Below are positions 32,161 to 40,683 of a stretch of 64,000 nt of DNA, one piece after another. Source of the stretch: an uncultured Candidatus Binatia bacterium (GTDB lineage Bacteria; Desulfobacterota; Binatia; UBA9968; JAJDTQ01); the NCBI GenBank assembly GCA_958295985.1, contig OY282432.1:1054001-1118000 (forward strand), in the 5' to 3' direction. Position 1 is the first letter of the stretch; each line of letters starts with the position of its first letter. The notes below the pieces were generated by a model, which was not told the origin of the DNA, did not search any database, and was given only the letters and a program-made list of their open reading frames with translations. A program made the translations under genes and the position numbers.

Positions 32161-33188
32161 TCTCCAGACACTATATCCTGAAGCGATATCCACTCCAGAA
32201 AAGGCTTCAACGGCACAGGAACATCAACCCCCTTGTTGGGTATAACCTTGACGCTTCCAACCGGATTCCCCATTGCCGAGTTAACAAGCGTCAAAACGCC
32301 GCTTATCTCGGAAAAACATACGGCTTCCTCCTGTGGACGAGTTACCCCAAGAATACGCTTCACGTCATCCTCATAAGTCCACTGATTCATTTTTGAAAAA
32401 TCAGGACCCAACGCGATGAAATACAACGGCTCCCGCCCTTTCCAACCGCTTTTCTTCAACCACTTCCTCCTCTGCTTATCCTTGTCCCGAAACTTACCCT
32501 CCAGCCAGGAAATGTTATTCGACATTTCACTAACCAGATGGCCGCGACCCTCTCCAACATTGACACTTACCCCTACACTAGATGGGCGCGCATAAACCCA
32601 AAACTCGAAGCCATCCAGATCAATCTCAAACTCCGTCAAGCCAGAACTCAAAAACCTCGCAATCGGGTCCGCCAACCGCTGTTGATTTGCAGAGTTCCGT
32701 ATGAACTCCGACAATCCCTCTATCGGATCAATGTCTACGTTTATGTGATAAGGGAACGCCTGTAGGCTTTCACACAGCCAACACTTCACCCTCCGAAACT
32801 CGGGACTTTCTTGAAAAAGGGCCAATGTAGCCTCAACATAAAAATCCGGCCCTCCCCCTATCGGATGAACCAAGAAATCTGGACCACCACCGTCGCGGGC
32901 ATCCGCCAACTCAACCTCACCAAGACGCCTCAAAACTTGAAGAACCAACATCTCAAATCGAACCGCGTAAAACCCCTCGTTGCTCTGAGTTAAAACTCGT
33001 TTTTGAAACCCCTTGCGATCCGATGAACTCAACCCAGACAACCACCTGTCTACCTCTCCGACCAATTGCGCAAACTCCGCAAACCCATCGGGATGTTGCG
33101 GCACATCCTCAAAAGTGTATGCGCCGCCCGTAGGAAACACAAACTTGAGAGACCTCCGCCCACTGTCATATTCAACTACAGGTTCCAT
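32151..33188 (-). CDS. Predicted PD-(D/E)xK-like nuclease, transposon cargo
   Basis: A 345-residue protein without a named family. Residues 75-121 look like a restriction-endonuclease-fold core: a helix with Glu79 (VRFEMLVLQVLRRLG), then GPDFLVHPI with Asp104, then FYVEAT with Glu119-x-Thr121, so the motif would be E-x24-PD-x14-E-x-T. The usual lysine is replaced by Thr. The C-terminal half (DDVKRILGVTRPQEEAVCFS) is unassigned. It forms a coupled pair with the gene at 31246-32160. Function as a defence nuclease is inference from the motif and location. Confidence 0.68.
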   Translation of the reverse strand: MEPVVEYDSGRRSLKFVFPTGGAYTFEDVPQHPDGFAEFAQLVGEVDRWLSGLSSSDRKGFQKRVLTQSNEGFYAVRFEMLVLQVLRRLGEVELADARDGGGPDFLVHPIGGGPDFYVEATLALFQESPEFRRVKCWLCESLQAFPYHINVDIDPIEGLSEFIRNSANQQRLADPIARFLSSGLTEFEIDLDGFEFWVYARPSSVGVSVNVGEGRGHLVSEMSNNISWLEGKFRDKDKQRRKWLKKSGWKGREPLYFIALGPDFSKMNQWTYEDDVKRILGVTRPQEEAVCFSEISGVLTLVNSAMGNPVGSVKVIPNKGVDVPVPLKPFLEWISLQDIVSGEWG

Positions 33189-33305
33189 TCATATCCCCTT
33201 GTGTCCGCAACGTGCTCACTCAAATCCGCCGTTTCTCACGCCGGGATAGACCTTACCGTACTCCCATCCATTTGCCTCACGCCTCGGCAAGCCCAGTCCC
33301 CTTCC

Positions 33306-36300
33306 TCATTGCTTCTCCGCCCCGAACGCGCCCCAAAGGGTTCTCCCGTTGTGGAAGTCCGTCTTGCTTACTGACCCCACCACCTCTTCCTGATTCGGCC
33401 CCGCAAACTCACCACGAATGAAATCCGTCTGATAAAACGCTCCGCCTTCACGGAAACAAGTCACGCCACCCGTACAAGTCCCGTCATGCACCCGAATATC
33501 CTCAATCGAGAAAGCCGTCTTGTCCAACACGGTCCCATCCAACGCCCGAATCCCGTAGAAATCAGCGTCCATGTTCAAATTCTCATAGGTCAACCGAGCA
33601 TCCCCCGCGAGAACTGACCAACCACCCTGATCCCCCTCACGCACCTCGTAACCGTGGCTCTTGCCCGTATACACAGCGCCCACAAGATGCCCCTGATACA
33701 CAGCACGTCCCACCGGCGGGTGTCCCGCTCGGCTAGTGCGAAGCGAGATATCCGTTTCCCATTGCGTCTCAGCCCACGGCATATAGGCAATCCCGGCACG
33801 GGTATAAGTCATGTCAGTAGACCAAATCTTGCCATACTCCTCGTATTGCGACACGGAAGGCTCAAAGGTAGTCGGAGCCGCCACGGGCCGTTCACCACCG
33901 AATCCAGCCAGCAGGTTGATGGCCCGATCATCAAGCACGCCGGCCATTTCCTCGTGGGATGGACCGAAGAAACCGCCGGACACGCGGTCCTGTTCATCCG
34001 AGAAAGAGTTGCCATCAACCGAAATGTCGTAGGCTAGGGACGGTGCCCGAAAATCCGTCAGGACGCCGCGTGTCGAGGATCGCAGGTTGTCGAACCGCGC
34101 CACTCCCGTGAGGGTGGCCAAGTCTACCGCAAGTTCAGCACCGCCGAAGACTGGCGGCAGCTTCACGTTGCCGGTATCGACGCCGAGCAACGTTCCCGTC
34201 CACCTCACCTGCCCGGACAACTCCGATTCGCCAAGCGCCGCCGCCGGGGAGACGCCGAACGCATCCGCGCTTGCGCCGAACGTGTCACGCTGCCGCTCCC
34301 AATCAAGGGAACGTTCGACGCCCACCCCCCAGGCGCTCCAACGGCCCCAAGCGCCGTAGCCGTAGAGTTCGGGCTGGCTGGCCGTTTCGGCGTCCAGGAT
34401 ATCGTAACCGATGTCCGCCAGGACGGCTAGATCGAGTTCATGGGGGGTCGAGAGGTCGCGGGGGCGGCGGCAGTAGGCCATGATCATCTCGCATATACCC
34501 AAGTGTCCGTAATCCACCTCGCCGCCAGCGGCGACAGGTTTTCTATGCTCGTCTAGCCACTGAAACGGAATCGGCTTTCCGCCGTTGGCCGCCATCGCGT
34601 TTGGCCCCTCGAAAGTGTGATCCTCCCGGTTGACGTAGCGGTCAGAGCTTGGCGGGGTCGAGCCCTCCCACATGGAGTGGCCGAGAACGTGGCCGATCTC
34701 ATGGGCGATGACCCGTGCAGATTCGGAATGGTCCCCCTCTGCTTGGCGAATGATACCAAACCACGGCTCGAAATCCGTTTCGGTTTTCCTGGCCCTCCTC
34801 CACCCAGCCGAGGAGCGGTCATAGTCACCCGCATAATAGACATCGATCAAGAGATCGTCCGCGTAATGGGGGTCTATGGAGACTAGCTCGCTGGGAAGCG
34901 GCGTCGGCTCGAAGTCATCCAGTAGCCGGTACGACCATGCTTTGCCTGCCCGTTCAATGCGGGCCTTCAACGCAGCACCCGCCGTGAGGGGGCGGGTGAG
35001 GAGGCGGTCTGGCTCTCCCGCAAAATGCCGGAACTCGATGTTCATGGTTCCCGCCGGACCGCCCTTCCACTGCCCGTAGGTGATTCCGCCGCTTACGCCG
35101 ATAGCCGTCACAGCGTCCGGGCTGACGTTGCGCAGCCGCGTCCCGATCCCCCCCCCTTTGCCGGGTGCAGTCGCCAACAGAGACGACAGATCGGCTTTCC
35201 GGCCCGGTTCCTCCGTCTCGGGGATCCCCCACAAGGCAAGCGCGGAACGGACGGGGGCCGGATCGTTCCAATGGTCCCGCAGGTCCTCTGCCGTTGGGTT
35301 GTTTCGGGAGTAGTCCTGCGGGCGCGCCCCGAACGTTCCGTAAATAAAGCGCGCCCCGAACGTTCCGTAAATCAACTTGGTCCCATAGAAAAAGTCCTTG
35401 CGGAAATTGCCCATCACTTCCTGATGTTCAGGCCCCGTAAACGAACCGTAAACGCCAAAATCCTCCTCGTAACCTGGAACCCCGCGCCTTTTTGTGCGAT
35501 ACCTGTTGAACGTCCCGTCCGCATTTACCTCAACCCCGTTCATAGCGAGAGACGTAAGGTCCAACTCGTGCCCATCCACGGCCGTTATACGACTAAGGTG
35601 AACGTCCAACATCCTGTTCTCGTACCGAAGGAACGCCGTCCCGGACACTCGCCAGTCTTTCGCCCTAACGTTAGCAGTCCTGTCCGCCACAAAACCCACC
35701 ATGCCGCCGTGATAAGTCGCAGGACCCACCGGAGCATCGCCGCTTACCTCTCCCGGCCAACGACCCAGATTCCAGTTCGCCGAGTGAGGACGTCTAGACA
35801 TCCCAAAGTACCCATGTGTCAGATAATGACCCCACCATTGCACGCCATCGGCACTTGTATGCGGGGTTGGCGTGAACTCCGGGATAGGCGGGAACTCCGT
35901 CAGCGGTTCCGGCTCGGGTACGGCAGGGCGCGCCACCGTAGGAATCCCGCCAGTAGCCGCATACGTGGCGCCCAACACGACGCATACGAGGCCGTCAGCC
36001 GGGCACGTGACGTTCACGTTGCCGATCCGCTCCGTATCGCCCGCTTCAATCGTTGTCCACTCGGTTCCCGTCAACCCCAGGTCGCCGCCCAGTCCTGCCA
36101 CATTCAACGGGTTCCACGCGGCAGCTACCGTAGGCGTCCCTCCCGTCAAACGATACGTGGCGCCCACTAAAACACAGACCTCGCCACCAAACGGGCATCT
36201 AACAAGCACGTTGCCGGACCGGCGCTGGGTGCCCGCAGCAATCGTGATCGGCTCCGTGCTGGTCAACCCATGACGCCACCATGCCGGCAACGACAACCTC

Positions 36301-36449
36301 GCCACAGGCTCGGGAGCGGGCGACGCAGTAGGCGGCTGGACAACACCACCACCGCGACCACTACCGCCACCGCATCCCGACAACACCGCCAGTACCACCA
36401 CCAAGATCACAGCACCCACCCAACCCCACGGTTCTCTTTTTCGTACCAT
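33306..36449 (-). CDS. Large surface lipoprotein: zincin metalloprotease with TbpB-like beta-barrel domains
   Basis: A 1047-residue predicted lipoprotein: signal helix GWVGAVILVVVLAVLSGCGG with the lipobox LSGC. Next come two copies of a repeat ending in GATYxxTGGxPTVA (residues about 60-150), then a barrel-like domain with SGTAFLRYENR and VYGSFTGPEHQEVMG as in transferrin-binding-protein-like lipoproteins. A zinc protease domain follows: HEIGHVLGHS at residues 583-592 and a possible Met-turn EMIMAYC. Finally a second barrel domain ends EEVVGSVSKTDFHNGRTLWG. A 27-base tandem duplication lies at 35322-35372. Start ATG 36449; the frame is open to 36506. Substrate unknown. Confidence 0.78.
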   Translation of the reverse strand: MVRKREPWGWVGAVILVVVLAVLSGCGGGSGRGGGVVQPPTASPAPEPVARLSLPAWWRHGLTSTEPITIAAGTQRRSGNVLVRCPFGGEVCVLVGATYRLTGGTPTVAAAWNPLNVAGLGGDLGLTGTEWTTIEAGDTERIGNVNVTCPADGLVCVVLGATYAATGGIPTVARPAVPEPEPLTEFPPIPEFTPTPHTSADGVQWWGHYLTHGYFGMSRRPHSANWNLGRWPGEVSGDAPVGPATYHGGMVGFVADRTANVRAKDWRVSGTAFLRYENRMLDVHLSRITAVDGHELDLTSLAMNGVEVNADGTFNRYRTKRRGVPGYEEDFGVYGSFTGPEHQEVMGNFRKDFFYGTKLIYGTFGARFIYGTFGARPQDYSRNNPTAEDLRDHWNDPAPVRSALALWGIPETEEPGRKADLSSLLATAPGKGGGIGTRLRNVSPDAVTAIGVSGGITYGQWKGGPAGTMNIEFRHFAGEPDRLLTRPLTAGAALKARIERAGKAWSYRLLDDFEPTPLPSELVSIDPHYADDLLIDVYYAGDYDRSSAGWRRARKTETDFEPWFGIIRQAEGDHSESARVIAHEIGHVLGHSMWEGSTPPSSDRYVNREDHTFEGPNAMAANGGKPIPFQWLDEHRKPVAAGGEVDYGHLGICEMIMAYCRRPRDLSTPHELDLAVLADIGYDILDAETASQPELYGYGAWGRWSAWGVGVERSLDWERQRDTFGASADAFGVSPAAALGESELSGQVRWTGTLLGVDTGNVKLPPVFGGAELAVDLATLTGVARFDNLRSSTRGVLTDFRAPSLAYDISVDGNSFSDEQDRVSGGFFGPSHEEMAGVLDDRAINLLAGFGGERPVAAPTTFEPSVSQYEEYGKIWSTDMTYTRAGIAYMPWAETQWETDISLRTSRAGHPPVGRAVYQGHLVGAVYTGKSHGYEVREGDQGGWSVLAGDARLTYENLNMDADFYGIRALDGTVLDKTAFSIEDIRVHDGTCTGGVTCFREGGAFYQTDFIRGEFAGPNQEEVVGSVSKTDFHNGRTLWGAFGAEKQ
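35322..35372 (-). repeat. 27-base tandem duplication inside the lipoprotein gene
   Basis: Two copies of a 24-base identical block (GCGCGCCCCGAACGTTCCGT AAAT) with a period of 27 bases, giving the peptide repeat IYGTFGAR twice in frame. Confidence 0.85.
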
Positions 36450-36511
36450 CGTCCACCTCCTTGCTGTTGCCGGTCCTGGACCGGAGCCCGGACCGGCGCA
36501 CCTCAAAAACT

Positions 36512-37585
36512 CTACTGCTTGGCCTCTTTCAACCGCTTCGGCCGTAACGACTGGCCAACACGCCGCATCTCCTCAATTTCACGAACGGCCCGGGAAAGCG
36601 CCACGGACCGCTTAGCCGACGTGGGATGGGTACTCCCGAAGTTGATAGAATTGGGATTCAATTCGCCCATCCTCCTCCACAACTCCGCGGCGCCGTCTAT
36701 CCGATAACCGGCCCGCGCCGTGAAGTACAAACCCACGTAATCGGCCTCCGACTCAAACTCTTGTGTGAACGCTTGCTGGCCTGCCTGCATCCCAAGCCGC
36801 GTCATATCCTGCGCCATCGTAGGCGTCCCACCCAATACCGCCGTGATGCCGCCTACCAACAAACCTCCCAACACCGAGTTACCTAACGACTTGCCGATAT
36901 GCCCCTCCGTGTGGTGCGCCAGTTCATGCCCGATCACCAACGCGAGATCGTCGTCACTCGTGAGGAAATCCAGCATCCCCACCGATACCGAAATCGTATC
37001 AATTGACGCTGTGGCGTTCACCGTCGTCTCGGGACCCACCACCACGTTGAACTTGCATGCCTCCACCGGCGTCAAGTTCACCAACCGACGCTTCCCGCCT
37101 CGAAGGTACTCCACCTTCAAGGGACTCGTCTCTTTCCACGTCCGCCAATTGCTCATCTGTCCGTTCCATCCAATCGCCAACACCACGCCATTCACGGAGA
37201 CTACTTGATCCCCTGCACGCATCCCCGCTTTCTCCGCAACCCCACCAGCATGCAAATACGTGATTCGAGGAATGTCCCCGCCGCCAAACTTTCTCACGTA
37301 CTCCCCACGCAAGGTCTCCGAAACTCCCCCCGGAGTACTCACCCACCAACCGACAGCCGGAATCTTCTCAGGGCAAAACTCCGCGTTCGCAGCCGCTAGC
37401 CGGTCCCATATGTTGAACACCCTCACATGCTGCCCGTGCCACCGCTGAAACGCCCGCCGCTCCTGATACGCCGCCTCCGCGGCTTCCTCCGCCTCACTCA
37501 CTACGGGCGCTTGATGCGTCGGTCCGCAGCTAACTACAAGCCCCCCTACTATCAGCACAACCGCCGCCAACATAAACAGTCTCAT
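36512..37585 (-). CDS. M48-family metallopeptidase lipoprotein with PDZ domain
   Basis: A 357-residue protein with a lipoprotein signal (MRLFMLAAVVLIVGGLVVSC), a PDZ-like segment (AGGVAEKAGMRAGDQVVSVN, residues about 110-145) and an M48 peptidase domain with HELAHHTEGHIG and a downstream glutamate region (EFESEADYVGLYFTARAGY). It is probably a periplasmic zinc protease like BepA/LoiP-type M48 proteins but with an unusual internal PDZ. GGAGG sits 8 bases before ATG 37585. It is in the same direction as, and just upstream of, the large lipoprotein gene. Confidence 0.85.
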   Translation of the reverse strand: MRLFMLAAVVLIVGGLVVSCGPTHQAPVVSEAEEAAEAAYQERRAFQRWHGQHVRVFNIWDRLAAANAEFCPEKIPAVGWWVSTPGGVSETLRGEYVRKFGGGDIPRITYLHAGGVAEKAGMRAGDQVVSVNGVVLAIGWNGQMSNWRTWKETSPLKVEYLRGGKRRLVNLTPVEACKFNVVVGPETTVNATASIDTISVSVGMLDFLTSDDDLALVIGHELAHHTEGHIGKSLGNSVLGGLLVGGITAVLGGTPTMAQDMTRLGMQAGQQAFTQEFESEADYVGLYFTARAGYRIDGAAELWRRMGELNPNSINFGSTHPTSAKRSVALSRAVREIEEMRRVGQSLRPKRLKEAKQ

Positions 37586-37607
37586 CCTGATTCCCTCCTT
37601 CATCTGA

Positions 37608-37629
37608 GGGGCGGACACCCACCCCTATA
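37608..37629. repeat. Diverged copy of the stop-codon palindrome
   Basis: GAGGGGCGGACACCCACCCC on the plus strand, followed by TATACCTTGAAAAC; on the minus strand it reads CAAGGTATAGGGGTGGG, close to CAAGGTGTAGGGGCGGG at 28340-28360. Less symmetric than the other two copies. Confidence 0.5.
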
Positions 37630-37634
37630 CCTTG

Positions 37635-37666
37635 AAAACGGGACGGCCCGAAAGCCGCCCCGTTTT
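37635..37666 (-). terminator. Intrinsic terminator after the outer-membrane barrel gene
   Basis: AAAACGGGACGGC, loop CCGAAA, GCCGCCCCGTTTT: a strong GC stem with an A-run on one side and T-run on the other, so it can act in either direction. It lies just after the in-frame stop of the barrel gene. Confidence 0.75.
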
Positions 37667-37674
37667 ACAGCCGA

Positions 37675-38198
37675 CTAGAACTTGTACGATACTCCCACAC
37701 CCGCGCCGTGAACGCCTTTACTGGCAGACTCAAACGCCCGACTCCACGTGTACCCCAGGGATACCTCGTAGTTGTCGTTGATCTGATATACAAGCCCCCC
37801 CCTACCCCGAAGCCAGACTCATTGTTCTTTCTCACACCTTTGCCAGACACCCACGAATGACCTACGCCCACACCGGCAAAAGGATGAACACCGAAAACCG
37901 CCTCCGGGTACACATACAGAGCATTCAACCCTACGCCAAAGCTCTTGGCCGAAACCGAATGCTTGCTCGCCTCTACACGAGCCGCACCCAACTCAGCCTC
38001 CACCCGAAACCCGCTATCAAAAGCGTACCCGAGACCCACGGAACCACCGTAGCCGCGCACCTTCACGCCATCCAAATCCCCGCCCTTCAGCTTTGTCCAC
38101 GCTCCCCCGGCCTTGGCCGTCACATACGGATCGGCCGCATGCGCCGACACCACGCTCACCACAAGCAGCGCCAACGCTGCCACAACCAAACCCCTCAT
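37675..38198 (-). pseudogene. Outer-membrane beta-barrel protein, frame broken at a G8 tract
   Basis: Signal peptide MRGLVVAALALLVVSVVSAHA, then an OmpA/OmpW-like barrel with alternating strands (VRGYGGSVGLGYAFDSGFRV, FGVHPFAGVGVGHSWV). At a run of eight G (plus-strand C8 at 37795-37802) the frame shifts to unrelated sequence (STTTTRYPWG). Adding one G restores a perfect barrel C-terminus, YQINDNYEVSLGYTWS...GAGVGVSYKF, ending in the terminal Phe typical of such proteins, with TAG at 37675-37677. Either a phase-variable gene caught off, or a homopolymer sequencing error, or recent inactivation. Confidence 0.8.
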
Positions 38199-38241
38199 CT
38201 TAACCTCCTTTTTCTACGACCAGACTCACGCCCAGCCAGAC

Positions 38242-38746
38242 CTACTGTTTCTCCGCCCCAAAGGAACCCCACAGGGTCCTCCCCCGATGAAAATCCGTCT
38301 TACTTACGGACCCCACCACCTCGTCCTGATTCGGCCCCGCAAACTGCCCGAAAACGTAATCCGAAGTATAATACTGCTCGCCTCCCTCGAAACAAGTTAT
38401 GCCGGTTGTCTCGCCCGACGAGCACCCACCATCAAACACCCGAATGTCCTCAATCGAGAAAGCACCTTGCAATGCGCTGGATGAGGCCCAGGGCAAAACA
38501 ACACCACATCCCCAACCGACCGAATAGAGCCACTCGGAAACTCCAACGTCACATCCGGTCCCGGATTCCCCGTCACAGACCTCAGCGTGTACTGAGACAA
38601 GTCCACCTGCGACACCGGAACCTTAACATCCGACCCTCCCGGAACGGGGGTAACTACCCCCTGCACATCGTGAACCTCCGGCGCAGCCGCCATCCTCGAC
38701 CCGCCACCGCAACCACCAACATCATCATTAAATACCGCATCCTCAT
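38242..38746 (-). pseudogene. Frameshifted small lipoprotein related to the large cargo lipoprotein
   Basis: Three reading frames together give a small barrel lipoprotein. The first encodes a signal helix (MRMRYLMMMLVVAV), the second CGGGSRMAAAPEVHDVQGV, which begins after the expected lipobox, the third LPWASSSALQGAFSIEDIRV through NQDEVVGSVSKTDFHRGRTL and GSFGAEKQ. That last part is nearly identical to the C-terminus of the protein at 33306-36449. At least two frameshifts, so it is a decayed or rearranged paralogue. Confidence 0.7.
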
Positions 38747-38848
38747 CTCCCTTCCTCATTCATTTGTAATTCCCTTTTCGCTTGATCCAGGTATAATGGA
38801 CAAGTACGATCCGCACCTAACAGGCTACGGGAACGGATACAAGCCCAT

Positions 38849-38871
38849 TGTGACTTTGGTATATAATTCCC
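38849..38871 (-). repeat. Right terminal inverted repeat
   Basis: 23 bases, reverse complement of 29697-29719 without mismatch; outer end is GGGAATTATATACC read inward. Confidence 0.92.
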
Positions 38872-38879
38872 AAATCTTG
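38872..38879. repeat. Right 8-bp target-site duplication
   Basis: AAATCTTG directly outside the right inverted repeat, identical to 29689-29696. Confidence 0.9.
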
Positions 38880-39056
38880 AGTGCCCAATGCGACCCGTGG
38901 TAGTCATTGGATGTTCACTGGAAGAACCGGAACTCATGGACGGCCGAACGGTGCGCCGAAGTGAAAGATGAGCCAGAAACGGTTATTTCCTCTGGCAGGA
39001 GCGGTTGCTCCGGGTGTGGTACGATCACGTGAAGGTTCTGGAGGAAGACGACATTG

Positions 39057-40277
39057 GTGTCGAGCAACCATTCCAGCACAACTTCAGCTCACGGACCGGT
39101 GGACCGAACCGATTTGTTTCGGCCCGGAACCGGAGGTATGCCCTTCTTCCTGGCCGGACGGGAGCATGAGCAGGAAGTTCTGGTTCGAATGATGGGCGAG
39201 CTTCGCAGGGGTAAGGCCCCCGCGCATGACGCCGCCATCCAGGGCCCCCGCGGCGTAGGGAAAACAGCGCTGCTGAACTGGGCCAAACGGGAAGGAATGA
39301 AGACCGCCATCCGGGGGGCGAGGGACATCCGTGCCGTGCTGCTGCCGGCCTTTGCCTTGAAAACCCTTCCGAAGCTCTTTCGGGCAACGCTGGGCAAAAA
39401 TGTCGTGACCGGGAGCACGCGGGCGGTCGAAACCGGGGCAGGCTTGGGACTCGGAGCAACTCACATGGGCGGGAAGCGCGTCACTACTGCGACGTACGAC
39501 GGCATGGACGAGGCGGAATGGGTCGAAGCGTTGGTCCAATCCTGTCAAAACAAGCCCTTGATGCTACTGGTCGATGAGGCACACACGCTCGACCTGGAAG
39601 TTGGGACAGCACTGCTGAACGCGTCCCAGGCGGTTCGGGATGAGGCGCCGTTCATGCTCGTTCTGGCAGGAACGCCCCTCCTGGCGCGGCATCTGGGTCG
39701 CATGGACTCCAGCTTCTGGAGCAGGCTGGACGAGGGCGACATGCCGGTTGGGCTGCTGCGCCGCTTGGCCGCCATGGACGCCATCCGCAAGCCACTCGAC
39801 ACTGGCGGCGTGCAGGTGGACCGGGATGCTTTGGACGACATCGTGGATGACGCCGGCTGCTATCCCTACTTCCTGCAGATGTGGGGCAGACATGCACTGC
39901 GGACGTTGGATGACGATGAGACGCGGTTGACCCTGGCGCACGTCGAACGGGCGCGGCCCGTGGTCCAGCAGCTTCGCAACCGCTATTACGCCGAGCGGTG
40001 GCGGGAGATCGTCAAACTACAGGTCCCCCAAGCCGCCGCTGCCTTGGCCGGCGTCTGTTCCGACGGCGCCCGGTCTATCACCAGGGACATGGCCATCGAC
40101 AGCTTGACCGAGGGATTGGCTTTGGACTCCGCTCGAATGAGCGCCGATGACGCGCTGGAGAACCTTCGACTGTTGGGGTACGTCGCCGAAGGTGATTCGG
40201 ATGGGTCGATTGCCGCCGGCATCCCCAGCCTCATGGCCTACGTCAGGCGCAGGGCCGCGGCATCCGTCCAGTCTTGA
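39057..40277 (+). CDS. Stand-alone AAA+/STAND-like ATPase
   Basis: A 406-residue ATPase with Walker A GPRGVGKTALLNWAKREG (about residues 63-80) and Walker B LMLLVDEAHTLDLEVG, then sensor LVLAGTPLLARHL and a helical lid (DAGCYPYFLQMWGRHALRTL), ending in a winged-helix-like C-terminus (LENLRLLGYVAEGDSDG). This is the Orc/Cdc6-like AAA_16/STAND type. GGAGG at 39040-39044 supports starts at GTG 39057 or TTG 39054; ATG 39138 is another option. It begins 178 bases after the transposon duplication and heads a group of likely defence genes. Role unknown. Confidence 0.85.
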   Translation: MSSNHSSTTSAHGPVDRTDLFRPGTGGMPFFLAGREHEQEVLVRMMGELRRGKAPAHDAAIQGPRGVGKTALLNWAKREGMKTAIRGARDIRAVLLPAFALKTLPKLFRATLGKNVVTGSTRAVETGAGLGLGATHMGGKRVTTATYDGMDEAEWVEALVQSCQNKPLMLLVDEAHTLDLEVGTALLNASQAVRDEAPFMLVLAGTPLLARHLGRMDSSFWSRLDEGDMPVGLLRRLAAMDAIRKPLDTGGVQVDRDALDDIVDDAGCYPYFLQMWGRHALRTLDDDETRLTLAHVERARPVVQQLRNRYYAERWREIVKLQVPQAAAALAGVCSDGARSITRDMAIDSLTEGLALDSARMSADDALENLRLLGYVAEGDSDGSIAAGIPSLMAYVRRRAAASVQS

Positions 40278-40334
40278 CCGGGTGTAGCCGCCGAGGGCGG
40301 GTAAGGCAGGCATCGGGACCGCCCACGCCATCAA

Positions 40335-40601
40335 GTGGAAAACGAGGACTCTCATGCGGACACGCCCGAGTATGCCACCGGTCACGGCGTTGCTGCGGAT
40401 TGGGAAGTCGTGGACGGCGTCTGCCGTAAGCTGCGCACCGCGTGGATACCCCGCGCCGACGTCGAGAAGACAGAGACCGTGGACGTGCCGGGCGCCGAGC
40501 TTTCCATGGACGCCTTGGGAGCGCTTCCCGACGGACCGGCCGCGGAGGCGGCATTGCGGCTTCTCGTGGAGCGATACCGCGCCTGCCAGCGTGGGCCTTG
40601 A
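40335..40601 (+). CDS. Small hypothetical protein
   Basis: An 88-residue acidic protein (GTG start 40335) with VAADWEVVDGVCRKLRTAWI and a C-terminal Ala/Leu/Arg helix (AAEAALRLLVERYRACQRG). No family recognised. It lies between two ATPase genes on the same strand, 57 bases after the first, so it is plausibly part of the same transcript. Confidence 0.55.
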   Translation: MENEDSHADTPEYATGHGVAADWEVVDGVCRKLRTAWIPRADVEKTETVDVPGAELSMDALGALPDGPAAEAALRLLVERYRACQRGP

Positions 40602-40683
40602 CGTGAAGACCGATGTAAGAGATCGCGTTCGATGAGCCGGCAACCGAGACCGCCGTTCAGAGACTCCGAGCCGTAAAAGAACC

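Larger units (their letters stand above)
29697..38871 (-). mobile_element. 9.2-kb IS1595-family transposon with cargo genes
   Basis: The two ends, 29697-29719 and 38849-38871, are perfect 23-bp inverted repeats (outer end GGGAATTATATACC), each flanked on its outer side by AAATCTTG. Between them lie one IS1595-type transposase with a small companion gene near the left end, and cargo genes all on the minus strand: a two-gene unit with a nuclease-like protein, a zincin/beta-barrel lipoprotein, an M48 peptidase lipoprotein, an outer-membrane barrel with a frameshift, and a lipoprotein relic. Base composition of 31.2-33.2 kb is clearly more AT-rich than the flanks. The exact duplication shows the whole 9,175 bp moved as one unit and that insertion is fairly recent. 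Confidence 0.92.

Noticed and set aside
38888-39053. Short frames just outside the right transposon end (MRPVVVIGCSLEEPELMDGR, and WYDHVKVLEEDDIGVEQPF)
   Set aside because: The two stretches share one frame, separated by one TGA, and read protein-like, but no ribosome site, family or extension supports a gene.
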